Assembly (NCBI GenBank): GCA_009599575.1
Contig: VWND01000073.1
Location: forward strand, 310,001-374,000
Source of the DNA: Blumeriella jaapii
Lineage: Eukaryota > Ascomycota > Leotiomycetes > Helotiales > Drepanopezizaceae
Reading direction: 5' to 3'
DNA length: 64,000 nt
This document shows, one piece after another, positions 12,300 to 21,225 of the stretch (position 1 is the stretch's first letter; every line of letters begins with the position of its first letter). The notes under the pieces are model-generated. The model was not told where the DNA came from and ran no database searches. It saw only the letters and a program-made list of their open reading frames with translations. The translations under genes and the position numbers were made by a program.

Positions 12300-13786
12300 A
12301 TCTTGCTTGATTGATTTGCTTCACTGACGAACGATGTTTATGTTGTTGTTGTGTTTGTGGGTGGTGTTGTGTTGTGGTGCACGATGTCATGTGCATGGAT
12401 GTGTTTACTTACTTACGAGCAAGCAAGCGATGCCTTTTCGGGCTTGTTGTTGTTGTTGTGTGCGAATCTGTGATTCTGATAATGTTTTTTGGTTCGCTGG
12501 CGTAAGCATGGAGAACCAGCAAGCGACGGGATGGAAAGGGACGATACCATTGCGGGAGGAAAGGAAAGACAAAATCTTCTTCTTCTTCTTCTTCTTCTTC
12601 TTCTTCTTCTTCTTCTCTTGCCGACGAAATACAAACCCCCATTTGTTCTCTTTCCTTTTTTTTTTTTCTTTTCTTTTTCTGGGGCGGAAGTGGGGAGAGA
12701 TGAGCGACGCTGATGAGCTTTTTCTTGGCTGGCTTGGACGGGGCTTGTATCTTGAGTCGGGCAGGCATTGATTGGCATTGGGATGTTCGGCCGCGGGCCG
12801 GTTCGTTACGACATCTTCTGTTTTCTGTCACGATGGCATAGGATTGGGATGGGATGGGATGGCGTGAAGAAGGGGTGGTGTTGTTGGCATCGGTGGGATG
12901 GAAGGGTATGGTATGGTATGATATAGGAGAGGTTGGTCCGGGCATGGTCGGTACATGGAAGAAGGCGGTGGTTTGTAGTCGGTGGTAGTAGTAGTTGTTG
13001 TAGTAGTACAAAGTACCTTACCTTAATTAATCGTCATGATGAGAGAGAGCGAGAGCGAGAGCGAGAGAGAAAGGAAGAATCTCCTCCCCCGAAGACCAGA
13101 CCCTGTTTCTGACTTCCACCGTACCTACCTACCTTTCTGTCTTGTATTGTCTGCTACCACATGCTGTCCGTTAGGAGGTACCGTACTGATGAAGAACGCC
13201 TGGCCTTCTTTCTCGAGGGATTGCAAAGTCACCACTTTGACAGATCGCCTGCCTGCCTCAGCTAGCCAGCCGTGACTTCGCCTTTCTCTCTCTCGCTCCT
13301 CCCTCTTCGCCTACGGTGCTGGGGCTCGCTTGTTATCGCCGGCTAGCCAGCCATTCGTTCGTTCGTTCGTTCATCGCTGTGGAGGAGAGTAAGTAAGCCT
13401 TTGGAGGGAAGTAAGTAAGTAAGTAAATAAGTACTTCCTCTCTCTCTGGTTTGGATTGCTCTCTGCCAATCCTTTCCTGTTCTTTCCTCTTCCCATTTTT
13501 CTTGGGCTGAGGGGGGGGGGTAAGCGAGGGCTTTGTTTGTGCGGATTTGTTTACGAAGCCTTCCTCGCTTGGCACTTGGGATAGGTCAGTGAGTGGGTAA
13601 GTGAGTGAGGGTTTTGCTTGTGTGATCCTACCACCCTTGCTTAGCCTAGGGAGCCATGGGATGATAACTGGATTTGCAGGGATATGTGAATAGGCAGATA
13701 AGAGCCTGTCTATCTACACCATTCCATGCTCTGCAATAATGCTATGCTATGCCATGTAAAGATGAACATGTATCGGAACTACAGTG
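12300..13786. other. Intergenic, microsatellite-rich
   Basis: Between the C2H2 gene and the helicase relic. It contains a (CTT)n tract at 12575-12616, poly-T, GGGAT and GGTAT repeats around 12840-12920, GAGAGC repeats near 13041-13066, and TTCG and AGTA tetranucleotide runs near 13346-13435. Open frames here are artefacts of these repeats. Confidence 0.75.
12575..12616. repeat. (CTT)n microsatellite
   Basis: About 14 CTT units, about 275 bp after the stop codon of the C2H2 gene, probably in its 3' flank. Confidence 0.95.
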
Positions 13787-16140
13787 TCAGATGCTACCGT
13801 AACAGGCAAGACGAAAAGAAAGCCGTGCGCAACGCCAACGCGACGTGCGATGCATAGGGGGCAAGAACAGCTATACCCTCGCTGCTGTAGATGCCCTGGC
13901 GCACATTGTATCTCAGAAGAGCGTGCAGCATTTCCACTTCCCAGACGTCGCTACGAGATCTTTTGGTGACAAACCGTTTGAGCTACCATCCTCGAGATTC
14001 TCACGTTCGCGCAGGTAAACGTTGCTACGTGTTCCGACGACGTTAGGAAGATTGCGAGGATGCAGTTGGAATGCGAGTGCCCTTGGGGTCGACCGATCAA
14101 ACGTGGGCAGAGTGTTGACCGGATCGGATTAGAGATCTGTGGCCGCATTCGGCGCTAGACGCTGAGCTGGGAGACGGGAAACGGGAGCCGTCGTGGCTCT
14201 CCAACGGACAGTCGCTCAAGTTGACTTCGATCCAGCTGGCAATGCGCTCCTGCAGGACTTTCCAGCGATAGGCCAAAGTTGTTGATTTGTGGACGAAGTT
14301 GCTGGCGATCTCTGATAGAGACTATTTGCTCGACGCTGGGGTGGAGGGTCGTGAGGAAATGAGGCTCCGTGATTTCGCCTGCCTCCTCACAATTGAGCAG
14401 TTTGCACGGTACGTGTTGCGATTTCTTGATGCGTTTTGCAAAACCTGAAGTTGTGACTCCAATAACGTCGGCGGTTTCCAGCCCGCGGTGGTCGACCTCG
14501 CCATGGATGTCAGCTAGGAGCTCTCGATGTCTCGCAACCTCTCCAGCCTCATGGTGCGATTGTCTAGACAGGCTTCTCTGCATCTCACCGAGCCAGACAT
14601 TGACAATTCGAGATTTGTCGCCACGGTCGAACCTAGAGATGTCGTGTTCGGCGGCTGCGAGGAGCCCCTTGGTGGAATGATGTCCTACTTCGGGAACAAG
14701 CAGCGCCTGATTTCTGCCTTGTATCAATGTATCGAAGGGGTGTCTTCCAGCACTCTGAAAACCATCAGCATCGACTCGGAGACGGTTGAACTGTGAATGG
14801 ATTTCAGGGCATCTGTCTGCTAGGTGGTCCCCCGACAGATCCCAGCTTAGCGAGCGGTCTTTCCAAACGCTGTATGAACTCGAGAATGCCTTCGACGACC
14901 TCTTCTCGTGCTTCGATAGCGCTGTAGGATTTCACACAAAGGTAGCCTTCCATTTGGGTCTCGCCTTAAGTTTCAGCAACGACTCGGAGGCTCTTGTCCT
15001 CCCAATTAGTTGAATTGCTTTGTCTCCCAATGCGAATCATCTTGTCCATGCCAACCTCGAGGAGATGCTCTATGAGTTGGTCTAGAACATGATTTTTAAT
15101 AAGAACTAGAAGTGACAATTCGTTTATGCCGTCGTTGCAGAACGAAAGACTTACACCACGACAATTGGTCCCATCTCGGCCTTCTCGGCAGAATAAATCA
15201 AGACAGCCTCTCGTGATCTTGACGCCGAGGTGAGACTTGCCCGTACCGGGTGGTCCTTGGATTTGAATGAACTCGTGGCTGAGGGGTGCAACTAGCGCCT
15301 CACATTTTCCACGATCGAGTGTTGTGTAGGCTTCGACTTTGCCGATTAAATCATCATCAAGAGCAGTATTCTTTTGAAAGACTAGAAATCCACTTGCACT
15401 ATCGTTCAAAACTGGCTTCAAGAAGAAGCTAAAATTGGGCGTAAGTGCATAGGTCGGTGGAGGGTTGTCGACGAGACGTAGGGCTTCAGTAATAAGCTGA
15501 GAACGGTCGGGAACGATCCACCGATGGAACTCCATTCGACAGGTTCGATACATGCCCTGGAGGCTCTCGAGGATCGGTCCCGATGTTGCTTGAATGATAC
15601 CTGGGGGCTCGAGGAGCACGCCAGAAGATCTTTGGCAGCTCAGACGAATCACAGTCTCCAGGTCGCCTGTACTGTTTGCCACCAGTTTGGCGGTAAATGT
15701 TGGCACCATCTTTTCAGAACAGAGACTGGGATAATTGATTGAATTGGTTGACTTCTCAGAAACATCCAGGAACAGTAATGGGCTGTTGTAGTTCTCTCCA
15801 TCGAAAGAAAGTAGGCACAGGAAGACGCCTTCATCCAGCCACTTGGAATTGGCCCATCATGGGTAAACGTATGCTCAAAAGTCGCCAAAGTCGAGTTTGG
15901 GAATAGCCAAGATTGATGGGTTCTGCTCAGCTGCCAAGAGAAGCCAGCCCACCCACGGCTTGCTTCAACTGCCCAAATGTGTACATCGTGTCTACTATGG
16001 TAAGCAGACGAAACTGGGTATCGATGTGTCGCAGAGCCGGATCGTTAAGGAAATATGGCATGTCTAGATTCGTCGACGGTAGAAATTCTGCGCGGTCGCT
16101 TCTTATTTCTTCCCTGGTGGGGACGATCCAAATCTCGGAT
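13787..16140 (-). pseudogene. Decayed ZNFX1/NFX1-type superfamily 1 helicase
   Basis: Reading the minus strand from about 16133, successive frames give family-typical blocks: IWIVPTREEI...RHIDTQFRLL...FGQLKQAVGGL; a beta-rich stretch from about 15810; Walker A QGPPGTGKSHLGVKI (about 15230-15260); LIKNHVLDQLIEHLLEVGMD after a 51-nt intron (donor GTGTAAG); ADVIGVTTSGFAKRI; Walker B LNCEEAGEITEPH; QQLRPQINNFGLSLES; LDRSQLERLSVGEP; RRMRPQIS; NLPNVVGTRSNVY; WEVEMLHALLRYNVRQGIY; EGIAVLAPYASH. These belong to the Upf1-like helicases of the ZNFX1 family, linked to small-RNA and heterochromatin pathways in eukaryotes. The order is intact but the frame is broken: TAG at 14155-14157 where the family has Gln before RRMRP, TAA near 14970, frame changes near 14800-14900, 14100 and 15850, and no C-terminal zinc-finger region. 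I call it a relic, probably recent because the protein similarity is still strong. Confidence 0.85.
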
Positions 16141-16784
16141 ATGTGGAGCTTATTGTTATCATGTCTCCCTTGTGGTAAGTCAGATAAGTCGAGGACAATA
16201 CGTGGTTACACCACGAGCCGGGGGCTTGTCCTCGTATAGAAGTCCCTTCGCAAGATCAATTCTCGCAGGAACTCTTCGATCAATCAGCCATGAATTCTGA
16301 GCGTCGAAAGCAGACGTTTTTTTATCAAGCAACCTCGAATGAGTAGGTACTGTAGGTACTTACCCGCAAAGGGGGGTACGGCGAGGTTTGAGGAGGTAGA
16401 TGTCATACTGTACGGGTTTGAAAGACCACGAACATGGAAACGAGAAAGCGAAGGGAAGAAGTACAGCAGCTAGAGTAGAAGACGGCAGTCACACAAAATC
16501 AGAGCAGAAATCGAGAGAAGCCAGTCAAGCATGCTCAGACTCCGTTCATGCGGAGCAGCTCGAGGTCACGCATATTTTGAACTCTGGCTTCCATTCGCTT
16601 GGGTTCGAGCAGACGGGAGTTATGGGCTACGTGCAAGTGTCCGAGGAACAGCAAACGAGCATCCTCTACTCCAGGCCCGGCTTTTCTCGATTCCATGCCA
16701 CAGTGTGACAAGATGCTACCTAGGCTTCAGGCCGTCCAGAAATCGATACGAAGGAGAATTCCTGTACCCAGAGCACGCGCGCCA
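16141..16784. other. Intergenic, no gene seen
   Basis: Upstream of the helicase relic. Weak helicase-like fragments may extend into 16140-16300, but I cannot align them confidently. The rest shows only short ORFs. Confidence 0.5.
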
Positions 16785-17506
16785 TCACCCAGCAGACATT
16801 AAAGCCTCCATCTCCTTTTGAATAACATCCAGTTCCAGATACAAGACTTTCGTGCTTACCCAGGATGATATGCTCAAAGCCATGTTCCGGTCGGGGCCCA
16901 CGGGCGAGTACAGAAAGGCGGTGCCCTTCAGGACCGCGAGCAGATCATCGCCGGAACACGTGAAGTAAGGACGGGGGCATGTTCCGAGGTCGGAATCTGT
17001 TTCCAGTGGCTCGTAGCCACTACTGCGAAATTTAATGGTGTTCATACATCGAAGCGTTGACCAGCGGAAGTTCCTCACAAAGAACGGTTTCCGGCGCTCT
17101 GTTGCTGTCCAGGCAGGCAGGCTTAGCCCTGCGTCTCTTCTCGTGGATTTGGGCTCCTACCTAGACAGATCTCGAAGGTGTTTAGGCTGTAGAAGATCGG
17201 CGTGGCCTCTTGACTGACCACCTTGCATGTTTGCAGGATGGCGTTTGCTGGAGAAGCACCTTCAGGCCTCTTCGGAGCCATGACTGTGGCCCCGGGCCCT
17301 CTCACCTCGGACGGGATGTTGATCATCCCCGGTGCAAGCAAAAGGTACTCGTATATCTGGGCCCCGAGTTAGTCTACACACAACACACGACGGAGCCGAG
17401 ATGGGTCTGCCTTCACGCGTAGCTCCGTTGGTAAATCCATGAAGCTGAAACAGCTTTTGGTCAAGATGCTATCGGCCCTTGGCGGCGGCGCCTCCGGGTT
17501 GTCCAT
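16785..17506 (-). CDS. 2EXR/F-box-like fungal protein, 201 aa
   Basis: Three exons: 17506-17417, 17356-17161 and 17104-16785, with introns of 60 nt (branch site GACTAAC) and 56 nt. Together they give a closed 201-residue frame. The motif MDLPTELR at residues 23-30 runs across the first intron into IYEYLLLAPGMI, followed by ILQTCKVVSQEATPIFYSLN. This is the leucine-rich pattern of the many small fungal 2EXR/F-box-like proteins, where LPTELR-x-KIYEYLL precedes a conserved TCR-x-EA-x-P-x-LY segment. No signal peptide or membrane segment. The molecular function of the family is not established. The start at 17506 is chosen because it directly precedes the conserved domain; longer in-frame extensions lack conservation. 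Confidence 0.75.
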
Positions 17507-17936
17507 AGCAACGGCCCGCGATGCCCGCGCTGATAGAATCAAAGAAAGGTGTCTAGATTCTAGCTGTAGTGGCAGAGAGAAGTATACAGGTACAGAGTGG
17601 GGGACTAGCGCCATGGCGCCAATAGTACGGTCACCACCAGTCTCCAACACGTGCAGGGAGGTTGCGAAGACTTCCAAAGGCAATGAATGAATGGCCATAT
17701 CAGCTATGCCGCTCTTGCATGCAACTCGAGCCTCCCATTGGAAAGTGCATCGAAACGGTTCGGTGTTGCACCTACACTGGCAATATACTCTCAAACGACC
17801 TGGGGCGACAACGACCTTTTTTTTGCGATCACTATACATCAATTGGCCATCGCGAAGCCCCGGGCACAAAGCAGCATCTAAAGCTGGCCATCTAAAATTA
17901 CACGACATGGGTGATAAGGAGTTGCACTGTACTGTA
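17507..17936. other. Intergenic, divergent spacer
   Basis: Spacer between the minus-strand 2EXR-like gene and the plus-strand secreted-protein gene. It must hold the 5' flank of both. Nothing else recognisable. Confidence 0.5.
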
Positions 17937-18000
17937 CGAAGCTGAACATAAAAACGCAAGCTTGGATCTGTCTCTTTTTCTCTCTTAGACCTTAGAATCA
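17937..18000 (+). promoter_or_regulatory. Core promoter of SSP1, shared with two other copies
   Basis: Contains CGAAGCTGAACATAAAAACG, then AAGCTTGGAT and CTTAGA...AGAATCAGACA. The same order occurs at 20219-20310 and, without the last part, at 19699-19780. The TATA-like ACATAAAA (17946-17953) is about 135 bp before the ATG at 18082. Confidence 0.75.
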
Positions 18001-18081
18001 GACACATCATCAGAACACCATTCGCATTTCTTCAACTTTCTCTTCTGAACAATCACATTCTCTTCAAATCTCCAAATCAAA

Positions 18082-18384
18082 ATGCAACTTCGCCTTATCT
18101 TTCTTCTTTCGGCCGGCTTTACTTCAGCTGTCGACGGCGCTGATCCTAAGGCCGATCACAACTGCGTTATAAGAAAAAACAAATTATCACCTGAAAACAC
18201 TTCGTCTTCTACTTGTATACGAGGCGAGCAAGGATTTTACTGCGATGGAGATACCAAAATCTGCGCCAACGAATCTGGCAAAAAGCAAAGGTACAATGCG
18301 GACATCGATAAAGTAAACATCGACGAATGCGCTCAGAAATACAATAACAATTTTTGCCTCCAAACAGCTCAATGTTGCAAGTAA
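18082..18384 (+). CDS. Small secreted cysteine-rich protein 1 (effector-like)
   Basis: A 100-residue single-exon protein with an N-terminal signal peptide (MQLRLIFLLSAGFTSAVDGA, cleavage near residue 20). The mature part has eight cysteines at residues 28, 45, 54, 61, 83, 92, 98 and 99, with C-terminal FCLQTAQCCK. The spacing (17, 9, 7, 22, 9, 6, 1) nearly equals that of the paralogue at 20392 (18, 10, 7, 23, 9, 6, 1), and both share a FYCDGDT/LFCDGET block and CLQT-x-QCC ending. Probably disulphide-bonded and exported. Small size, cysteine content and location among repeats are typical of fungal effectors or antimicrobial proteins, but the function is unknown. The start is the only ATG giving a signal peptide. 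Confidence 0.85.
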   Translation: MQLRLIFLLSAGFTSAVDGADPKADHNCVIRKNKLSPENTSSSTCIRGEQGFYCDGDTKICANESGKKQRYNADIDKVNIDECAQKYNNNFCLQTAQCCK

Positions 18385-18482
18385 AGCAAAGGGGATTAGA
18401 TGAAATGGGATAGGATTAGATGAAACGGGAAGAACATAAGCGAAACGGAAAGGGGAAAATAAAGGGATGACGACAATGATAT

Positions 18483-18680
18483 TGTTATTTAACGTCTAGG
18501 AGGGGCACAACCACCTCAAGCCTCCCGTAGGGCTATGGAGACGTGCTACGCTGGGAATTTTTACATACCAAACAACCTTCGAGAAAGCAGTTATGAAAAC
18601 AAGTCTTTGGCCAGTGGGCCCGTTGTTTGAGCTCTATCCTTACTGTAAAACGGTGATCCTTTGTGTTGATAGAACTTGGT
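18483..18680 (+). repeat. Dispersed repeat, copy A
   Basis: Begins GATATTG...TTTAACGTCTA and continues GGGGCACAACCACCTCAAGC, CCTCCCGTA, GGAGACGTGCTA and GCTGGGAATTTTTAC. Inverted copy B lies at 18985-19197 and a third copy C at 52333-52570. Weaker similarity to copy C may continue to about 18840. It contains no coding sequence I recognise. Confidence 0.85.
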
Positions 18681-18861
18681 ATATTTAGCTATGGCTGAGG
18701 CATGGACCCCTTCAAGGCACCCTGCTACTGACTACCTTCAACAGGTACAAGAGCAAGGCACCCCGCCTTAGATAGCTCCAAAAATTACAAAGGATATACG
18801 TATTGATAGAGTGAAACCACGATTAAGGAAAAGCTTTTTGATACGCATATGTCGGGTCTTT

Positions 18862-18875
18862 GATACCGCGGTATC
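18862..18875. repeat. Perfect 14-bp palindrome
   Basis: GATACCGCGGTATC, a perfect palindrome close to the midpoint (about 18840) of the inverted pair formed by copies A and B. Confidence 0.9.
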
Positions 18876-18984
18876 TCGGCTTTTTTAAAATCTTTGAAAG
18901 CATTTTCAGAACTTCAAATGGTCTGCTACGACTCTCACTACTCATCTTCAACAGCTTTGATCACTCGATGTACCGAAGCTTACT

Positions 18985-19197
18985 TTACGAACCCCATGGA
19001 GAACCATTCCGCCGGTAGGGGAAGGGCTCGAATAGCGGACACGTGTCACACATTTCTTTTATATGACTTGTTTCTCGAGGGTTTCATGTACAGTACTGTA
19101 CGTAAAAATTCCCAGCTTAGCACGTCTCCAATGCCCTACGGGAGGCTTGAGGTAGCGCAGTTTCACTGCCCCCCTATACGTTAAACAATATCATTAT
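18985..19197 (-). repeat. Dispersed repeat, copy B (inverted)
   Basis: Reverse complement of copy A, with outer end AATGATATTGTTTAACG preceded by GAT repeats. It shares ACCTCAAGCCTCCCGTAGGG, TTGGAGACGTGCTAAGCTGG, GAGCCCTTCCCCTAC and GGTTCTCCATGG, the last two more closely with copy C than with copy A. A and B together make a roughly 715-bp structure with about 200-bp inverted termini, resembling a non-autonomous DNA element, though a pair of independent insertions is equally possible. Confidence 0.85.
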
Positions 19198-19698
19198 CAT
19201 CATCATCAGAACTTCCTCGAACGTCTTTTCGTATACGCGATTGCGTACGTTCCAAGGACATCTTTTTCTCCGTCAAATATGCTGTCGAGTCGGTTGTGTT
19301 CGGTACCTTGGACGGGCACTCGAAAGCGCTGTACCGGGATTTCGATAATCGAGTTGTCGAATTTTTTCCCCCGCCTTTTTCTTTCAGTTTAATTCTGTTG
19401 AAATTCTAAATTGATATGCTTTCATCCGGTAGATCGTAGTAATATGCGTGATTGTAAAAATGGCCCGGATCGCAGGTAAGGAAAATATTTTTGAAGTCGC
19501 CATGTATCGACTGCTTAATTTTGGCTCTCCCGACACTTTTCCAAGTGCAACGAACGCTTCCTGTCGCAGGAGAAAGCATCAATTACACAGTCGAAAGGGT
19601 GGAAGGCTCGTATCAAGCACCATGTACAGGTATTGAGTCTAGCCCGCGAGGTCGTCGTCGCCGACGGCCTCGCCCCCTGAAGGGCGGCGGAAATTTAA
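19198..19698. other. Intergenic, possible gene fragment
   Basis: Mostly AT-rich. A short + frame near 19500-19650 reads FQVQRTLPVAGESINYTVER and continues to a QAPC motif. It resembles a secreted-protein fragment but has no proper start or end; I do not call a gene. A GC-rich hairpin sits at 19647-19672. Confidence 0.4.
19647..19672. other. GC-rich hairpin
   Basis: CGAGGTCGTCG and CGACGGCCTCG are inverted with one mismatch and a 4-nt loop. It stands out in AT-rich surroundings just upstream of the third SSP promoter copy. Confidence 0.7.
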
Positions 19699-19998
19699 GG
19701 GAGATGTCAGGGTTTATCGAAGCTAAGTATAAACAAGCCTGGATGAATCTTTTGTTTCCCTAAACGTTATCTGATACACCAATCTTTTTGAATTGCTTTT
19801 CTTACTTGAACTCTTTTTTCACATTTTTTTTCTAACCTTCCGAAAGTTTCAAGCAAAATGAAATTTACCTTTTCTTTGCCTGGGTTCAAACGGCCTTAGT
19901 TTAGCTGCCAATTCTACTCTTGTGCCCGATTATATTGCGTTACATATTAAAAATCAGCACATACATTATCCAATGGTGTTGCACGGTCTAATGGGAAT
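19699..19998 (+). pseudogene. Decayed third copy of the small secreted protein gene
   Basis: The promoter block 19699-19780 matches that of SSP2: GGAGATGTCAGGG, CGAAGCTAAGTATAAACAAG, CCTGGAT and CTTTTGTT. The TATA box (19728-19733) is 130 bp before an ATG at 19858, against 144 bp in SSP2 and about 135 bp in SSP1, and the leader has the same pyrimidine-rich character. From the ATG the frame stops after 13 codons. Another frame reads LCLGSNGLSLAANSTLVPDY, whose start resembles the SSP2 signal peptide (LCSAGLALA), but it contains no cysteine framework. The coding part has drifted or been replaced while the promoter survives. Confidence 0.65.
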
Positions 19999-20218
19999 AA
20001 CGGGGGCATAGCGCAAATTATCAACACGGCAATCAATCTAGGGAGCGAAAGACGCATGTGTTAATATACGTGGAGCAGGGTCGTATTTTCAGACAGTTTA
20101 AAATATGCGTAAAACCAGGGGGAAGAAACGAAGCAGAGTAAAGATAGAAGGGGGAAGAAAAAAAGGCGAAACGGAAAGGGGGAACAAAGGGGCGAAACGG
20201 AAAGGGGGAAAAAAAAAA

Positions 20219-20310
20219 AGGAGACGCCAGGGCTTGCTGAAGCTTAATATAAAGAAGCCTGGATATCTCTTTTGTTGTTCTTAGACAGATATCAGAATCA
20301 GACATACCAT
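20219..20310 (+). promoter_or_regulatory. Core promoter of SSP2
   Basis: Contains GGAGACGCCAGGGCTTGCTG, AAGCTTAATATAAAGAAGCC and TGGAT, then CTTAGACAGATATCAGAATC. TATAAA is at 20248-20253, 144 bp upstream of the ATG. Preceded by purine-rich GCGAAACGGAAAGGGG motifs at 20166 and 20192; the same motif lies just downstream of SSP1 at 18440. Confidence 0.75.
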
Positions 20311-20391
20311 TTTTACAACAACAGCATATCACTCTCGTTTCTTCAACGTTCTTATTCCAACCTTTTGGGATTTTCAAATCTCCCAAGCAAG

Positions 20392-20715
20392 ATGCAGCAA
20401 AGCCACCTCTTTTTTCTTTGTTCGGCCGGCCTTGCTTTAGCCCACCACAACGGTACGATGCCGAAGGTTAAGGCCGATCCAAATTGCCTATTACAAGACA
20501 ACCAAAGACGATTCGACGAAACAGTAGCGAAATCCTTTTGCAAATTAGACGACAGCGGCAAATTATTCTGCGATGGCGAAACTGACGTTTGCCCGGCAAA
20601 TAATAATAGCGGAGCTCAAAAGACTAACCCGACAATCATTGCATTGAATGAATATGCATGCCAGGACCTACGAGCAGGATACACGTGCCTTCAAACGGTT
20701 CAATGCTGCGTGTAA
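20392..20715 (+). CDS. Small secreted cysteine-rich protein 2 (effector-like)
   Basis: A 107-residue single-exon protein, paralogue of the protein at 18082. The signal peptide is MQQSHLFFLCSAGLALA, cleaved near residue 17. Mature cysteines are at residues 32, 50, 60, 67, 90, 99, 105 and 106, with the shared blocks KADPNC, LFCDGETDVC and CLQTVQCC. The first ATG is preferred because it follows the conserved leader (CTCCCAAGCAAG) and opens the signal peptide; upstream in-frame codons lie in the leader. Export to the secretory pathway and a disulphide-stabilised fold are inferred. Function is unknown. Confidence 0.87.
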   Translation: MQQSHLFFLCSAGLALAHHNGTMPKVKADPNCLLQDNQRRFDETVAKSFCKLDDSGKLFCDGETDVCPANNNSGAQKTNPTIIALNEYACQDLRAGYTCLQTVQCCV

Positions 20716-20738
20716 AGCTGCAAGATGCCGTACGAGGG

Positions 20739-20825
20739 AGGACGAAGGGGGAAGAGGTCAAATGGGAGGGAAGAGGGAAAAAGGGAAGAGGGGAAAGGGG
20801 GGGGAAAATTGGGGGGGAGGCATTG
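20739..20825 (+). repeat. Polypurine tract
   Basis: Long G/A-only stretch directly after SSP2, ending in runs of G. It gives false ORFs. Similar but shorter purine tracts precede SSP2 (20100-20220) and follow SSP1 (18385-18470). Confidence 0.85.
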
Positions 20826-20941
20826 GGAGGCTTTAAAGAAGGTGAATGCCTTGAAAATGAGCAACACGGCAGCAACCGTGTGCTTCTTTGGGTACTGTGA
20901 GGGAACAGGACTTGGACGACAAAAATGTTAGCTCGAGACTT

Positions 20942-21225
20942 GTGCATAAATCCTTGCCTTATTTGATATTTGGCAATGCTGCTGTGTTGGAAATAATTAG
21001 TTTGGTGCTAATGCTTAAATTATTACTTTGTTAGATCTTGATCCAATCTTTCGATGCTGTAATTGGGTGAAATAGTATCAGTTTGACACCAGAGCGGAAA
21101 TCCTTGCTTTGTTAAATATTTGGAAATGCTGCTCTTGTGTGTTTGAAAGAAATCATTCTACAGTAGCTTCAAGCCAGTGCGTAAATCCTTGCTCTGTTCG
21201 ACATGTGGCATTGCGGCGCTTGATA
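20942..21225. repeat. Diverged tandem repeat, about 3.5 units of 68-86 bp
   Basis: Units begin near 20942, 21010, 21091 and 21177 with the pattern GTGC(A/G)TAAATCCTTGC or a diverged form, then TTTG-TT-GATATTTGG-AATGCTGCT. Units are AT-rich and non-coding. Confidence 0.75.

Noticed and set aside
12409..13011. 200-codon minus-strand frame with a long Glu run
   Set aside because: The Glu run is the (CTT)n microsatellite read on the other strand; no family similarity.
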